In this document: piece after piece, positions 1-11,650 of the stretch
Position numbering within the stretch: the stretch's first letter is position 1
Layout: each line of letters opens with the position of its first letter
From: Zanthoxylum bungeanum
Taxonomy: Eukaryota; Streptophyta; Magnoliopsida; Sapindales; Rutaceae
Assembly: GCA_019454045.1 (NCBI GenBank)
Contig: SKCR01038878.1
Span: 150,112-214,111, forward strand
DNA length: 64,000 nt
Direction: 5' to 3'
Program-made: the position numbers and the translations under genes
Notes under the pieces: model-generated
Databases searched by the model: none
Seen by the model: the letters and a program-made list of their open reading frames with translations, nothing else
What the model was told of the DNA's origin: nothing

Positions 1-1746
1 ATTACAAATAGAAAGATAAAATTCATAATAGTTATGGATAAATCGTTCATTATAGAACAATAATATTTAAGGTAAAAGAAATAATTAGAGAGGTATAACA
101 TATATTATGACTCGACTCTAATTATAAGATACTCGTGAAGGGTTAACCTATATGAAATAATTATATCGATAGACGTCGACGTATCTCGGTTTAAATTAAA
201 AAATATGTAGTTGACGAGAGTGTAACTTTAGCTTTTTAGTTGAATAATATAAAGTTAATACTTTAGAATATTTGATTAAAGAGTTTTAATCAATATCCTA
301 TTATTATTGAAGCTTAGAACTATGAGTCCATTTGGTGCATGTGCTATTTGTCATGTCATGCAATTATCCTAATCTGATGTGCAATTTTTGGGACTGCATG
401 TGGTGTTTTTAGGACTGTATTTCACTATTATGATGGTGTAGAATCTGTTCAAAATCACTATGGCACTATGGCACTGTTAGGCTGTTCAGGGTTGCTGATT
501 TTGGTGATTACAGAAATTGCACAATGTCGTTTTCTTCTCTGCAATTTTAGTAGTGAATCTGAAGGGAGCATAAATTTTTTTCCATATTCGATCTTGAGGG
601 CCAAGTGCATTTCTGCTGAGCGAGGTGATTTCCTGTGAAGTGTTTGTGTGGAAATCTAAATAATTGGTATCATAGAATATTGAAAGGTATTCCAAATTCT
701 TAATCTTTTTTAATTATATGATATTTTTTTATGTATTTTATGAATGAAATAAAATGTCAAGATGAGTGGGCAACTGATTAAATATTATTTCTGTGATAAA
801 TCTAATCATGTGATGAATGAACATAAAATTTTCAGGATATTAGTTTTTAATTTTTAGGAAATGTAAGGCTATAAGGCCATTTGCAAATGTTGCAAATAAT
901 TTTAATTTTTCACATAATTAAAATTATGTAATTTTTAGAGTTTATTGTTTTAGATCCCAAAAGAGTGGTAATTGAGCAAGTTTGGTAGAGATGTGGCTCG
1001 CGGTTATGGGAGCTATGATAAGTATAGGCGTGATAAGTTCAACGACATCGTGTTGGGGTAATGACCACACAAAAGCATGTCTTACGAACCAAACTGCTAA
1101 TGTGGTCTGTAGTGTGCACACGACTACATAAAGCCTAATAATCATATATTGTAGTTACTAATCAAATGAGTAAATTGCGCAAGCTATTCCATAAAGCCAA
1201 GAGTTGAAGATCAAGGAATGCCATGGTAATTTTATTTTAAGTTGTATATGTTGGGGTGGATGTGGGACCCCTAGGGTCGGATCGATGTCCTGTACAATGG
1301 AAGTGGGTCTAACCAATGGATATTAAGCATGGGTGTATTTTTAAATTATTTTAATGAAAACTATATTCCGTAAAGAGTCCGTAGGGAAAAACGGGAACCA
1401 AATCAGAGTCTGAAAACTCCGGAATGAAGAAAAGTGAAGTTTCAGAACTAATGACCATCACCTCTCGGCGCATCGCGATTCGCAGGCTTAGGAATTGCAA
1501 TGCCCAATCTGTGAGAGCCGGCATCATGCCGCGCAAAGGTATCGCGACTCTTAATCTGCGAGAGCTCAGCGTCGCGCCGCGCAAGAGTTAGCATCGTGAT
1601 GTTGGGTTAGTGTCGCGACGCGGCCCTGTGTAAATATTGGTAGAGAGCATTTTAACCTTCAAATCAATTCTAAACACTTCTAATTTTCTCTAAACACTTC
1701 TATACACTTAAAATCCAATTTTAACATCAAAACCAACATCAACACA
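1..1746. other. Unassigned AT-rich sequence
   Basis: I recognise no gene in this stretch. It is AT-rich apart from a GC-rich patch at about 1440-1640 with repeated CGCG-type motifs (for example GTCGCGACGCGG near 1612), which looks like part of an LTR U3. A TGTTGGGG at about 1249 could be an LTR end, but I found no partner for it. The short reading frames here match nothing I know and are probably chance. Confidence 0.5.
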
Positions 1747-3818
1747 TGTTATACAACAAACATACATGTATTCTAAATACATATATGTATTTCTTTGAAT
1801 CAAAACACAAATCAAAATAGAATCTCACAATGAAATGACTCATGAACAAATCTAGGTCACTCAAAGGTGGTCAAGTGATTATAGAATGGTAGCCATAGCT
1901 CCAAGCTATAATCTAGAGTTCCAAACTATAATTTAATGTTCATGTCCAACATGAACATATTTGACCCAATTACATGCATATTGTGTTTATGCTTCCAAAG
2001 CATCCATACACAATTCATTAGCATAATTTCAACTTCAAGCTATGTTATTACATATCCAATACATAATACATCAAAATATACTTCATTATTGAAAACAACT
2101 CACTAATGAAAACATAGCTTTAGATAAGATCAAACTCACATAGTAAGCTTGATTCCAAGATCTAATCTTCTTCTCCTTGTTGAAAAAATGTGAAAAACTT
2201 CCAACGTTAGCAAGTTTGACTCCAAGTTCCAATCTTGACTCCAATGCTAGCAAGCTTCATTCCAAGATCCAATCTTGACTCCAATATTTGTAATTCTTGC
2301 TTGTTTTAGCTTTCACAAGCTTAACTTTCTTAAGCTCAAACTTAATTAAAACCTTGCTCAAGCTTGCATTTTATAGCAAAACTTATGCAATTTTTAATTA
2401 ATAAAAGTTCTAATCAACTTTTAGGTGAGCTTAATCCAATTTATCTAAATATGTTTAATTATGTGTGACTAATCATCTTTGTCTACCACTTTGATTGAAT
2501 CCAATTAAATCAAGACAAAGATTAGAAAATGGATTAGTTCATTGTCTACTACTTTGATTTAATCCAATTAAATCAAGCCAAAAACATTTATAATTACATA
2601 TTTTGTAATTACCAAAATATCCTCCATTAGTAGAGATATTTATGAAATTACAATAAAGCCCTTATGTGATTTTGGATTAATCCAATTGGGTCAAAGTAAA
2701 TAATTAATGTTATCCAATAACACTTAATTATTTTAGTTGATAATTATAATATCAAATATTATTTATTATTAAAAATTATCGGCTACCAAAGTGCTCAATG
2801 AGTACACTTGATATTGTGAGACTCTCTAAGTCCAGACACGTTCGTCATATAATCCTAGCATATATGTACACAATTCAGCCACCTACGAATTTTTGAAGAT
2901 ACGAATGGACTTTATGAACTATACAAGTCCAGGTCATCACATATATTTAATAATCCCTCTGTCGTAGACTATCCGAGTTGTGCTTAGGAAACATAGATTA
3001 CACTGTCAAGTTTTCGAGGCGCATAGCTCATGTCGTCATGTCCATAATTCTTTACAACTAATCAGAAACCATTTTTGATATATGCGATCCACCTTTGGTC
3101 ATTGGCTTTGGCACCAAAGTATTAAAAATCGTGACTTACTCACATGGATACCTAAACCTCTTATGGTATATATACGGGCCGACCAATTATATCTTGATAT
3201 GTATTTTATTAACTAGTACATCGATCCACACCTTACAAACATCTAGCGGCTAGACTATGAAAAGTGTCTGACATACATGGCATCAAAATGTGGAGGATTA
3301 CACACAAAATCAATGTTATCCTATAGTCAAAGGATAACAAATGCTACTCGAATCGAGGAGATTCCTATTGACGGTGGTGTGTACTTCCAACTATTAGGAA
3401 TCACCTGTGAGTCATTCAGTATTCGCTCCAACGAATAAATAGATGTCTATACGAGCTTCACATGCTCATGGTTCATCGAATTAAACCATTGGAACTCCAA
3501 TTTCCAATATACGATATATGCTAGTCTTATAATGTATAGGAATTCGACCGTATTCCAAAATCAACGACTATGAATACTTACTTAAAGAATAGTTATAATA
3601 GTAATACTATCCTAATATCCACCTAGTGTCTAATATTACTACTTGACTATTCTAAGGTCGATTTCATTCTTAGTATATTTATATATCAATCTAATATGCA
3701 TAATGACATTACCATTAATAAGGTTTGAAATGAAAAAAATAATTTTTGTATTAATAAAAAATAAAATATAATGTACAATACTTTTTTTGGATTGGCTCTC
3801 CAAGCACCAACTCCAACA
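1747..3818 (-). mobile_element. 3' LTR of copia element A1
   Basis: Read on the minus strand the LTR starts TGTTGGAGTTGG at 3818, directly after a purine tract. A second copy of its first ~510 bp lies in the opposite orientation at 42933-43448, which confirms the start. A TATA-like TATAAAAT is seen at about 2370-2380 (minus sense). Two copies of a block of about 60 bp at 2481-2575 each carry an inverted repeat with CCA spacer (2493-2511, 2556-2574). The far end is uncertain; I place it at TGTT at 1747, which gives about 2.07 kb like the other LTRs in the window. Confidence 0.65.
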
Positions 3819-3835
3819 AACTCCCACTAGTTTAG
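3819..3835 (-). promoter_or_regulatory. Polypurine tract of A1
   Basis: In minus sense it reads ACTAGTGGGAGTT immediately before the LTR start TGTTGGAG. This is the position and composition expected for the plus-strand DNA primer of an LTR retrotransposon. Confidence 0.75.
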
Positions 3836-4783
3836 TGCCAATCCGTATGGTACCGTAGTCTCATCTCCTTCACATGTCTATCAAATAACTTAGGAGGTAT
3901 GGCCTTAGTAAGCGGTTCTGCTATGTTGTCTTGTCCTTGGACCTTTAAGACCACTATGTATTTTCGATCGACAATTTCTCTAATCACGATATATTTAATT
4001 TCCATGTGTTTAGACTTGGAATGCGCTCTCAGCTCCTAGCCTATGCAATGGCTCCACTATTATCACAGTACAATGGGATCAAATCCGCAATACTAGGCAC
4101 AATATCAAGTTCTGTGATAAAATTTCTAATCCAAATACCTTCTTTAGCAGCTTCTGAAGCCGCTATAAATTCATCCTCCGTGGTGGAATCAGCTGTTGAA
4201 CCTTGCTTTGAACATCGCCAACTAATTACACTGCTATTAAGAGTAAATATGTATCCAGATGTAGACTTTCTATCATCTGGATCCCCTTGGAAGTCGGAGT
4301 CTGTATAACCTTTAACTTGTACTCATCTTTTCCATATATGAGAAACTTATCCTTAGTACTCTTAAGATATTTCAGGATATGTTTCACGACTGTCCAATGA
4401 TTATTACCCGGATCGGATTGATATCGGCTAGTCACCTGACGCCGAAACTAATGTCAGGTCTTGTACATAGTATAACATACAATATGCTTCTGATACAAGA
4501 AGCATATGAAAATTTAGACATTCTAACTCTTTCTTCCTCAGTACGAGGTGCCATTTTCTTAGAAAGATGTATGCCGCATCTGAAAGGTACATTTACTGCC
4601 TTGCGGTCGGTAAAACCGCACCTTTCTAACACTTTATCTATGTACGTGGATTGCGAAAACCCTATAAGCTTCCTAACTCTATCCCGGTAGAGCCTTATAC
4701 CCAATATATAAGAAGCTTCACCCATGTCTTTCATGGAGAAGTGTAATCAAAGGTAGGCTTTCACACTTTGCATCAATCCTACA
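3836..4783 (-). pseudogene. A1 copia RT C-terminus and RNase H remnant
   Basis: Minus-strand reading frames give the end of a copia reverse transcriptase (MKDMGEASYILG, then STYIDKVLERCGF, then a CTRPDIS motif) at 4432-4734. The connection with HWTVVKHILKYLKSTKD follows at 4226-4435, and an RNase H with ADSTTEDEF and LYCDNSGA lies at about 3990-4220. Frames are broken between these parts and there is a stop within RNase H, so it is dead. The upstream half of the same gene is at 41575-42932. Gypsy element G interrupts it just after the RT active-site region, and the two halves join in frame once G and one CTACA duplication are discounted. Confidence 0.85.
4779..4783. repeat. Target site duplication CTACA of gypsy G (left)
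   Basis: CTACA sits directly before the LTR start TGATGAG at 4784 and recurs directly after the LTR end GGTCA at 41570-41574. Five bases is the duplication size of plant LTR elements, and the copia RT frame is continuous across it. Confidence 0.85.
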
Positions 4784-5456
4784 TGATGAGTGGTAATTAT
4801 ATCACTATTTCCCACTCATTTAACCTAATTTTGATATTTTCTTGAGTTTTGTGAATATTTTGATGTGTTTTGTGTTATTTTGTAGATAAATAAAGTTTCA
4901 GGACATTTTGGAGGTGATTTGGGGCCAAAATAGTGAAAAACGGACAAAATGGCATTTTCGTCATTTCACACGTCGTGACGAGCAAGCCTTGCGAGTCCCG
5001 ACGCCTAACAAGCACCGAGACTTGCTAACGTGTACCGGGTCCACAAGTCAAAATCTGAGAAGTTTGACTTTGCTAACATGCGCCGTGCCACGTGTCACCA
5101 TCACAGCCGATTTGCTAACGTGCGCCGTGCCACGTGTCATTATCCTACGGTGCCGACAGTCGCCATCGCCATGTGCTGCCACGTGTCACTCCACGTCATC
5201 GTCCACATCACCAGTTGACCAAGTCAAAGTGCTACTCATCATTAGCCAATCACATCATGCCACGTGTCACCATTTTATGGTGCCGACAGTCACTTTCACC
5301 ACATGTCGCCACGTCAGCGCCACGTCTTCGCCCCGTCAGCTCAATCATTCAGCTCCCAGCCGCCTTGCCATGTGTCACCTTATCAACTTATCCATAATCC
5401 CACGTGTCGAGCTCTTAGCACTCCTCGTCGACAATCATGCGCGTCACGAAGCGTAG
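4784..5456 (+). mobile_element. Truncated 5' LTR of gypsy G (G-box-rich U3)
   Basis: It aligns with the start of the 3' LTR at 29158 onward but stops before the position of the TATA box seen at 29843 in that copy. It therefore lacks the core promoter, R and U5. Five perfect CACGTG hexamers, all in the form CACGTGTC, occur at 5089, 5131, 5180, 5261 and 5401. They are part of a repeated unit of about 40 bp. Reading frames across this GC-rich stretch exist in several phases and are by-products of the repeats. Confidence 0.85.
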
Positions 5457-5690
5457 TGACACCTAGGGGTTTAAAGGCTTGTTGCATATGCTAAATACAA
5501 CCGTGATCCCTACGAAAGTGGCTTAGTTAAATTTTATTTTAAAGATGTGTAATGTTATTTTACTCTATGTTTTGCTCGAGGACTAGCAAATGTTAGGTTT
5601 GGGGTGTAATGAGTGGTAATTATATAACTATTCCCCACTCATTTAACCTAATATTTTGTATAGTTTTCTTGAGTTTTGTGAATATTTTGA
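5457..5690 (+). mobile_element. Displaced 3' untranslated/polypurine segment plus LTR start of G
   Basis: Positions 5457-5606 match 29008-29157, the stretch just before the 3' LTR (shared ACACCTAGGGGTTTAAAGG, the TTTTGCT-GAGGACTAGCAAA context and TTAGGTTTGG). Positions 5607-5690 repeat the first ~84 bp of the LTR (TAATGAGTGGTAATTATA...). The sequence then jumps to the protease gene. The order is thus LTR, 3' end, LTR start, protease, which is not normal element order and suggests template switching or ectopic recombination. Confidence 0.75.
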
Positions 5691-6110
5691 GAACATAACT
5701 TTGGTAAGGCTTTATGTGATTTAGGTGCAAGTGTTTAACTTGATGCCTTTTTTCTATTTTCAGAAAACTGCAGATTGGAGAACAATGCCCAGTTCAGTCT
5801 CTCTACAACTTGCTGATAGAACTCTTGTATTTCCAAGAGGCGTGGTTGAGGATGTGCTGGTCAAGGTTGACAAATTCATTTTCCCTCAGCAGATTTTATG
5901 TTTTTGATATTAGGAAGACACAGACGTGCCATTCATCATCGAGAGACCATTTTTGGCTACAGGTCGAACCATTATTGATATACAAAAAGAGAATTAAACC
6001 ATGAGGGTAAACAGGGCCAGGAAGAACATTCAATATTTTCAGGCCTGAATTTCCCAGATGATGAAAAGAGGAGGAATGTTCAGACCTTGATGTGAACACA
6101 GTTTACATTC
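5691..6110 (+). pseudogene. Gypsy G aspartic protease remnant
   Basis: Three-phase translation shows the plant gypsy protease: a DLGAS catalytic motif at about 5730, a stop where the next residues should be, then LMP, SVSLQLADRTL, FPRGVVEDVLVKVDKFIFP, and RDHFWL where the family has GRPFLA. The family's flap and tail residues can be followed to about 6110 through at least two frame changes. Protease would normally cleave the Gag-Pol polyprotein; this copy cannot be made. RT, RNase H and the integrase core, which should follow, are deleted. Confidence 0.85.
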
Positions 6111-6434
6111 GAACATCCAATGCAATGCAAGTTCTCCTGACAAAACTTAAAACATGTCCAATTGCCCCTGTGGAGCCTGAAGATAAAGCCGTCCTTTTGC
6201 ACTGAAAAGGCCAATTCTTGCACTACAAGCAACAAAGAGAAAAAAGTTCCACCAGCTCAACGAATTGGAGGAATGTCACAATTAGCCTTTTGAGGATGCC
6301 AAATTGTATAAAGAAAAGGCAAGGAAAAGACATGATTGAAAGTTATCTCATACAACTGGAACCAGGGCAGAATGTACTTTTAAACCATCCAAAGTTAATT
6401 CTTCCCAAATGGAAGCCAAAATCACGGTGGTCAG
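6111..6434 (+). pseudogene. Gypsy G integrase C-terminal remnant (left part)
   Basis: After a short unrecognised stretch, translation gives QLNELEE, FEDAKLYKEKARKRHD and then NVLLNHPKLILPKWKPKSRW, typical of the end of gypsy integrase (GPY/F region). Stops and a frame change are present. The sequence breaks at 6434 where H1 inserted and resumes at 26092 with the expected next motif. Confidence 0.8.
6430..6434. repeat. Target site duplication GTCAG of H1 (left)
   Basis: GTCAG precedes the LTR end at 6435 and recurs at 26087-26091 directly after the other LTR end. It lies inside the RWSG codons of the gypsy integrase. Confidence 0.9.
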
Positions 6435-8446
6435 TGTTGGTTTTCTATAAGGTCCCAAGATCAAACAAGACATGAAATTATGTGTGAACACATCAACGAG
6501 GTAGCGGAATACTCACATTGATCGGTAGAGTCGATTTGGAGACGATTCAAGCCCAAAAACGCACTGCTTTGTAAGCTCACTGCAGCAGTCCACTGCCCTG
6601 CAAACAGAAAATTGGGTGAAGAAACGAGCTCCAATCTTCGTCGGATGGATCCCGTCTCATGGGGGAACCTCCCTACCACCTTCGCAAGACTCGTAGTGTG
6701 CTAGCACTTGCGGTTTTCACCATGAAAACCCAACTCTTGCTTCCCTAAACTCACGCCCAAACTGGTTCAAAACCAGTGAAGAAATGGCCACCATTACCGT
6801 GAGAGGAGAGAGAAATTTTTGAGAGAAAAATGTGTTATGTTAATTAAAATGATTTACCAAAATCAATTTATATTTATGCCATAATTTATTAAATTAATAA
6901 TAAATTTATGACACAACACATGCAATAGCTTAGAGTGTCAAACACTCAATTTCCATGCAATAACATTGAGTGCATTGTACACTATCTACATGCAAAGCAT
7001 TAGAATGACATGTGTCATGTGGGCCCCACACGTTTCCAAATGAAAGTGGGCCCACGTGCACTCACGCGTTCGGGTTCGATATTTCCGAAATACCGAGCTT
7101 ACGTCGCGACGTTAATTCAATCGAATTTAAATAAATAATTGCGCCTGGCGAAATTATTATTTACGTCGCTAACGAATTAATTCTAAATTAACTCGTTTGC
7201 CCGAATTAAAATCTAATTTTAATTCCGCGTCGAAATCTAATTTCGTTTAATATATCGAATATATTAATTCATCGATTAATTCCAAATTAATCGTTATCTC
7301 TCTCTAGACGATATTTTATCCCGGATAAAATATCTCCGTAATTAATCCTAGATTAATTTTCTCTCTCTTCTATTATAATCCCAGATTATTCAAGAGTGCG
7401 AGTTGTGCGTCATCGGTGGATTATCGGGAAGCGACCCATGAGATCCCCGGATAATCTGGCAGTAAATACGGTCGTCGGAGTATCCGAATCACGTACGTAC
7501 CAAGTACTACGTTCTACCGATTTACGAGACAAGGTCGACTCCTAGCAAAGCACCAAGTCTTCCCGGTTCTCCGGACATATTCATCAAAGAATATCTAGAT
7601 CTGTATCAAGCGTAGTATACAATTGTATTGTGCATATTGGCCCAGTATCGGATAATCACGTGCTAGGGCTGGGGCTGGATAAGTGTCTGCCCCGTCCGAA
7701 ACACATATCGGATGTCTGGTAACTAGTCTCTATAATCGGATATTCATGACCTGGTCATAATATCACGATTGGATGCGCATCACTTTAAGAGCACTAATAC
7801 CGTATCCTGCGTGACATCATCTCCATATGACTGGAGTGACACTTCCGTCTCGACATCACATCCAATACACTACGATTCCTGATAAACCCAGAAGAGGTGA
7901 ACACAGAACCAGTTAAGATCCCCCACCACCAAAACCAAAGTTTACCGATTGTCGTAAGTATTAGCGATGTAAGTCTCAGGTTAAGACTATACACACCTAC
8001 CTTGATTTCGGCCTCCCATAGACACCTAGTCATAATACCAATGGGATTCCGAAGGGTCTATCCAGAGCGAAGCTGTTTCCCGTACCATCGGTGAAACACG
8101 ACCTCCTATCGCACTTGCACAAGTATCCAATACTTATATATATGAGAACTATGCCGTTGTGCCCTCACAACGCGCACAAGTGCAATACTAGCCTATTCCG
8201 CATTATCGATGTCCAGTCTCGATAATACTACGGCTAGGGATATTTAATGATTAATCCTTCGTGGACTGATACTGTCTCATATCATCTCAATCCAGGAACT
8301 AATCATAGGGACCTCTCTTCATTTATATATCTAAGGTGATCTAATCACAAATGACGAGAGTGCAATTTCCTTGTTACATAGTTAATTTGCTACAACAACA
8401 CAATGATCTGTGCAAATAGTGACGCTATGGGTCATTTTGTCCAACA
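6435..8446 (-). mobile_element. 3' LTR of H1
   Basis: In minus sense it runs from TGTTGGACAAAATGACC to AAAACCAACA. A TATA-like ATAAATATAAATT lies at about 6866-6880 (minus sense), followed downstream by a CT-rich tract (about 6805-6835), so U3 is about 1.57 kb and R/U5 about 0.4 kb. U3 holds the inverted-repeat array at 7101-7389 and, near 7794-8033, a reading frame resembling one in D and B1 LTRs. Confidence 0.9.
7101..7389. repeat. U3 array of short inverted repeats (H1)
   Basis: Successive perfect or near-perfect inverted repeats: ACGTCGCGACGT at 7101; a 10-bp stem with CTA spacer at 7203-7225; a 6-bp stem with CTA at 7231-7245; a 9-bp stem with CGA at 7247-7267; a 9-bp stem with CCA at 7273-7293; a 10-bp stem with CCG at 7311-7333; an 8-bp stem with CTA at 7340-7358; a 6-bp stem with CCA at 7375-7389. 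In element sense the spacers are TNG or CGG. The stems differ in sequence from one another. Confidence 0.8.
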
Positions 8447-8462
8447 ATCTCCCACTTGGCAC
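8447..8462 (-). promoter_or_regulatory. Polypurine tract of H1
   Basis: In minus sense it reads GCCAAGTGGGAGAT, abutting the LTR start TGTTGG. The same tract is found in H2 (23571-23586) and D (32221-32236). Confidence 0.85.
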
Positions 8463-11280
8463 GTAGCGAGTCACTCAAGTGTCCTACACCCGAACTATGT
8501 ACGGTTCGCTCAAATTGCTGAGGAAAGGTTTTCGTCAGCGGATTTGTTCGATTATCGTTTGACGCGATTTATACGATCATCACATCGCCACGATGTATGA
8601 TCCGAACGAATCAGATGATATAGAAGTATATATCTGGATCGTCGATGAGACCTTTAATTCCTTAGCCTGTGCTGACGCCTAGCTCAGCTGCTAACAGAAC
8701 TATATCTAATCTAATTAGATTTATTTCGATCCAAATGGCTTCTATTGCTGCCTCAGCTGCAGCAATAATCCGCATTTGTTGTTTATTCGGCAACAGTTAT
8801 CTTGCTTGGAAGATTTCCAGCTCACTGTCCCGTTATTCAAACTTTATAGTACCGCAGTATTTAATCGTTTGGAAACTTGCTGCAGTGATCCCAGTCACTT
8901 CAAGTTCTCCTCTCTCCATAGTTTAAGATAGCATCTTTAGTTCTCAGAGATACTAACAGATGTTCTTAATTTCAATCCAGTGACTGTCACTTGGATTGAC
9001 CTGATTGTGACTCCATATGCTTGAAGCGTATGAGACACCAATACAAGTACATTTTAAATGTACAATTTCCCAGAGAGTGTTAACAAACTCCAAATCTATC
9101 CCAGTAGATCTTTATTCCTTGAATAAAGGTTGTTACTCCCCAGAATTCTACGGAGAATTTCTATGAAGAATATCTATGAAAGCCAAGCTTTCACCAATTG
9201 CTTTATGGGAATTTCACTGTCAGTGCGCTCTCCCACTAACCTCCTTATATACACAAGAATTATTTCGTTTTGAGTCAAATCATAAACCATTATGATTATT
9301 TCAAAAACAGTTCCAAGAACCTTATGCTTGCATCAATCCAAACATGGATCGAATAACCCGCAAACCTTGTTTGTCGGTTATACAAAATCGTCAGGATGTT
9401 GTAAACATCCTCCAAAAGGTTTCCTTTTCAGGAAAGCGATTTTGATCTATAACTGACATATTTCATAAATGAAATATATAGTTATTTTCAAGCATTTTCA
9501 AAATGGATTTACCATGGCAACAGGTAAAAGGTTGAACCGTTATTAACATAATGTTGATAACGATACCTTTCCGTCAAAAGCCTAGCTTTGTACGTTGGTA
9601 TGTTGCCATCCATGTATGTCTTCCTTGAAGACGTTAATGTACTACCATAGGCACAATGCCTTGTGGTACAACAACTAGTATCCAAATAGTTGTTATACAT
9701 GGAATCCATTTCGGACTCATGGCACTTTGCCATAACAGGGAGTCGATACCTCGTATCACTTCCTCATAACGTAGTCGGATGGTACACCTCCATAAGATTG
9801 ACATCTTTATGAGGTTAGATCAGAAACCCATACCCTAGGTTGTTTTCTGACTCTATCCGATCTACGAAGTTCTTGTGTATTTGAAGATTAATGGTATAGA
9901 TTCATCATAGATGAACTATTTGTGTTCCATTAAGGACTTCGTGCCTTGAAGGTATTACTTACTCCGATTTTCATCGAGTATCACTATCCTCCCACTGACC
10001 ACTGCATATCGGTATTCCTCTCAGGAAAACCGCATGGTGAGCAACAATTACATTGTTCTCATGTGGGATTTATAAGTACTATACTTAAGGTTTCCCTTAG
10101 ATAACCTATATTGGCACTTATCCAATTTGGGTCCTTAGTTTGGTATCATCCAAACGCTATGCCTGGCATACCCAAATTATCAGGAATGAGAAACCTCGTT
10201 TCTTCCCTGTTCATATCCTATATGATATCTGTCAAACAGATTTATATGGAACCTTATTCTAAATAAGTTTTGCACTGTTAATACATATCCTGTTGAAGGA
10301 AATAGTAGCTCAGAGCGACTCGTGATAAACCTTATCATGTCCAACAAAATTCGGTTTTAGTTCAGACACACCGTCTAACTGACGTGTCTCGAGAGGAGTC
10401 CTCATCTGAAAGAATACCGTACTCTTTCATGTACGTATGAAACTTACTGCTTAAGTATTTTCCATTACGGTCTTACCGTGGCGGAATAACACTATAGCCG
10501 ATCTGTTTGTCTACTTCGTGTCGAAACTCTAAAGTTTCCGATTTGTGTTCTTCAAAGAAACACATAACCACAACGTGATGTCACACATCCGTTAAGGTCA
10601 CGAAATATTCATGTTCACATCTAGCCTAGCTAGATATGGGCCCACTTACTTCACCATGAATAGGGCTAACAGATCGGTGGCCCTTTTACTATTACCAAGT
10701 AATAGTATTTTAGGTATTTAACCTAATAAACTAGATTCGTAGACCTTATTTGAATAGTCAAATCAGTCCTAGTACCCACTCTTAAAAAGTGTGGATATAC
10801 GAGTCTTGTTTAATTGTGTCCTGACAACAATGCCACAAATAAGTCTCTATTGATCAAATCAATTTGAGCTATTTATTTGTCATTTTATATGTTTGAGATT
10901 TTATTTATATTCAAAATATAAATTCTGTTATTTACATCCAATGTATTTATCTCAGTATCATCTTTATATAATGAAACACTTTAGTGTTCTAGAATATAAA
11001 GGTTTTATCCGCATCGGATTAAACACTGATATAGAGATAATGTCTCTAGTCAAACTAGTTACATTATAACATTTCCTAATTTAAGTACATACCCAAAGGG
11101 TAGTTCCTAAACTTAGGTATCTACGGTCGAAACAGCGACTTTCGTCCCGTTTCCAATTCGCAGAGAAATCTCGGCTTGAAGCCAGTATCCAGCTCACAGC
11201 GGATTCTGAACGTCAATACATATATGTATTATGTACCACACTAAGTATTTAAAATCCAATTTTAATACTAGTAGTGAACA
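8463..11280 (-). pseudogene. H1 copia pol remnant (RNase H, RT, integrase, protease)
   Basis: The sequence is collinear with D and B1 pol when read on the minus strand. RNase H is at about 8463-8930, RT at about 8930-9800 (nucleotides for the MDSMY and DMDGN...TYKARL regions at 9590-9720), integrase at about 9990-10660, and protease/pre-integrase to about 11280. It is riddled with stops, small deletions and frame changes, with no long frame left. Several lesions, such as the replaced stretch around 9630-9680 with CCACAAGGCA-type sequence and the altered AAGACGTT segment, are also in H2. Confidence 0.85.
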
Positions 11281-11650
11281 TAACTTTGACAAATATTTTA
11301 AAGTTAGAGCCTCGCCCTTTCTTTAATTCCTTCGTGTCTTCCATATCCAAATGGTAGTCACTTTGGGATATGTCAATTACCTTTTCAATATTTCACAAAC
11401 CTTTGGCCAAGCCTTGGGTTTAGAATATCGAAATGATGTGCACCTTGTGCTACATGCCCAATTGCAAACTTTGACTTTTCTCCACTAGAATAGTCAATTA
11501 ATTCTCCAAGATTATTAATTGCAATTTTAATACTTTTAAATCTAAAGATAGATTTATTATAAGTATATTAATTAAGCACTAAAGTCATCATCACATAAAT
11601 CTTCCAAAGACTTTATGCTCTACTATTTGCTTAATTATGGCTTAGTATAA
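11281..11650 (-). pseudogene. H1 gag remnant
   Basis: Only scattered pieces of gag survive. Nucleotides corresponding to the VEHELWKTHRDD region lie near 11590-11630, to IGEL near 11510, and to the KREAH and basic region at about 11290-11470, with large deletions between. Functional copies of related gag run about 1.06 kb (B2). The same shortened arrangement is at 20820-21205 in H2, so the deletion predates both insertions. No capsid or zinc knuckle can be made. Confidence 0.75.

Noticed and set aside
1351..1584. 77-codon minus-strand frame in the GC-rich patch
   Set aside because: No motif recognised, short, and inside repeat-like CGCG sequence.
1249..1746. TGTTGGGG at about 1249 as the outer end of the A1 LTR
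   Set aside because: It would give a 2.57-kb LTR, longer than the others, and no partner sequence supports it; 1747 is preferred but also unproven.
4908..5456. 182-codon frame in the G 5' LTR, with a similar 186-codon frame at 29291-29851
   Set aside because: It runs through GC-rich G-box repeats; overlapping frames are open in other phases too, and the region is U3 of an LTR. I see no protein motif.
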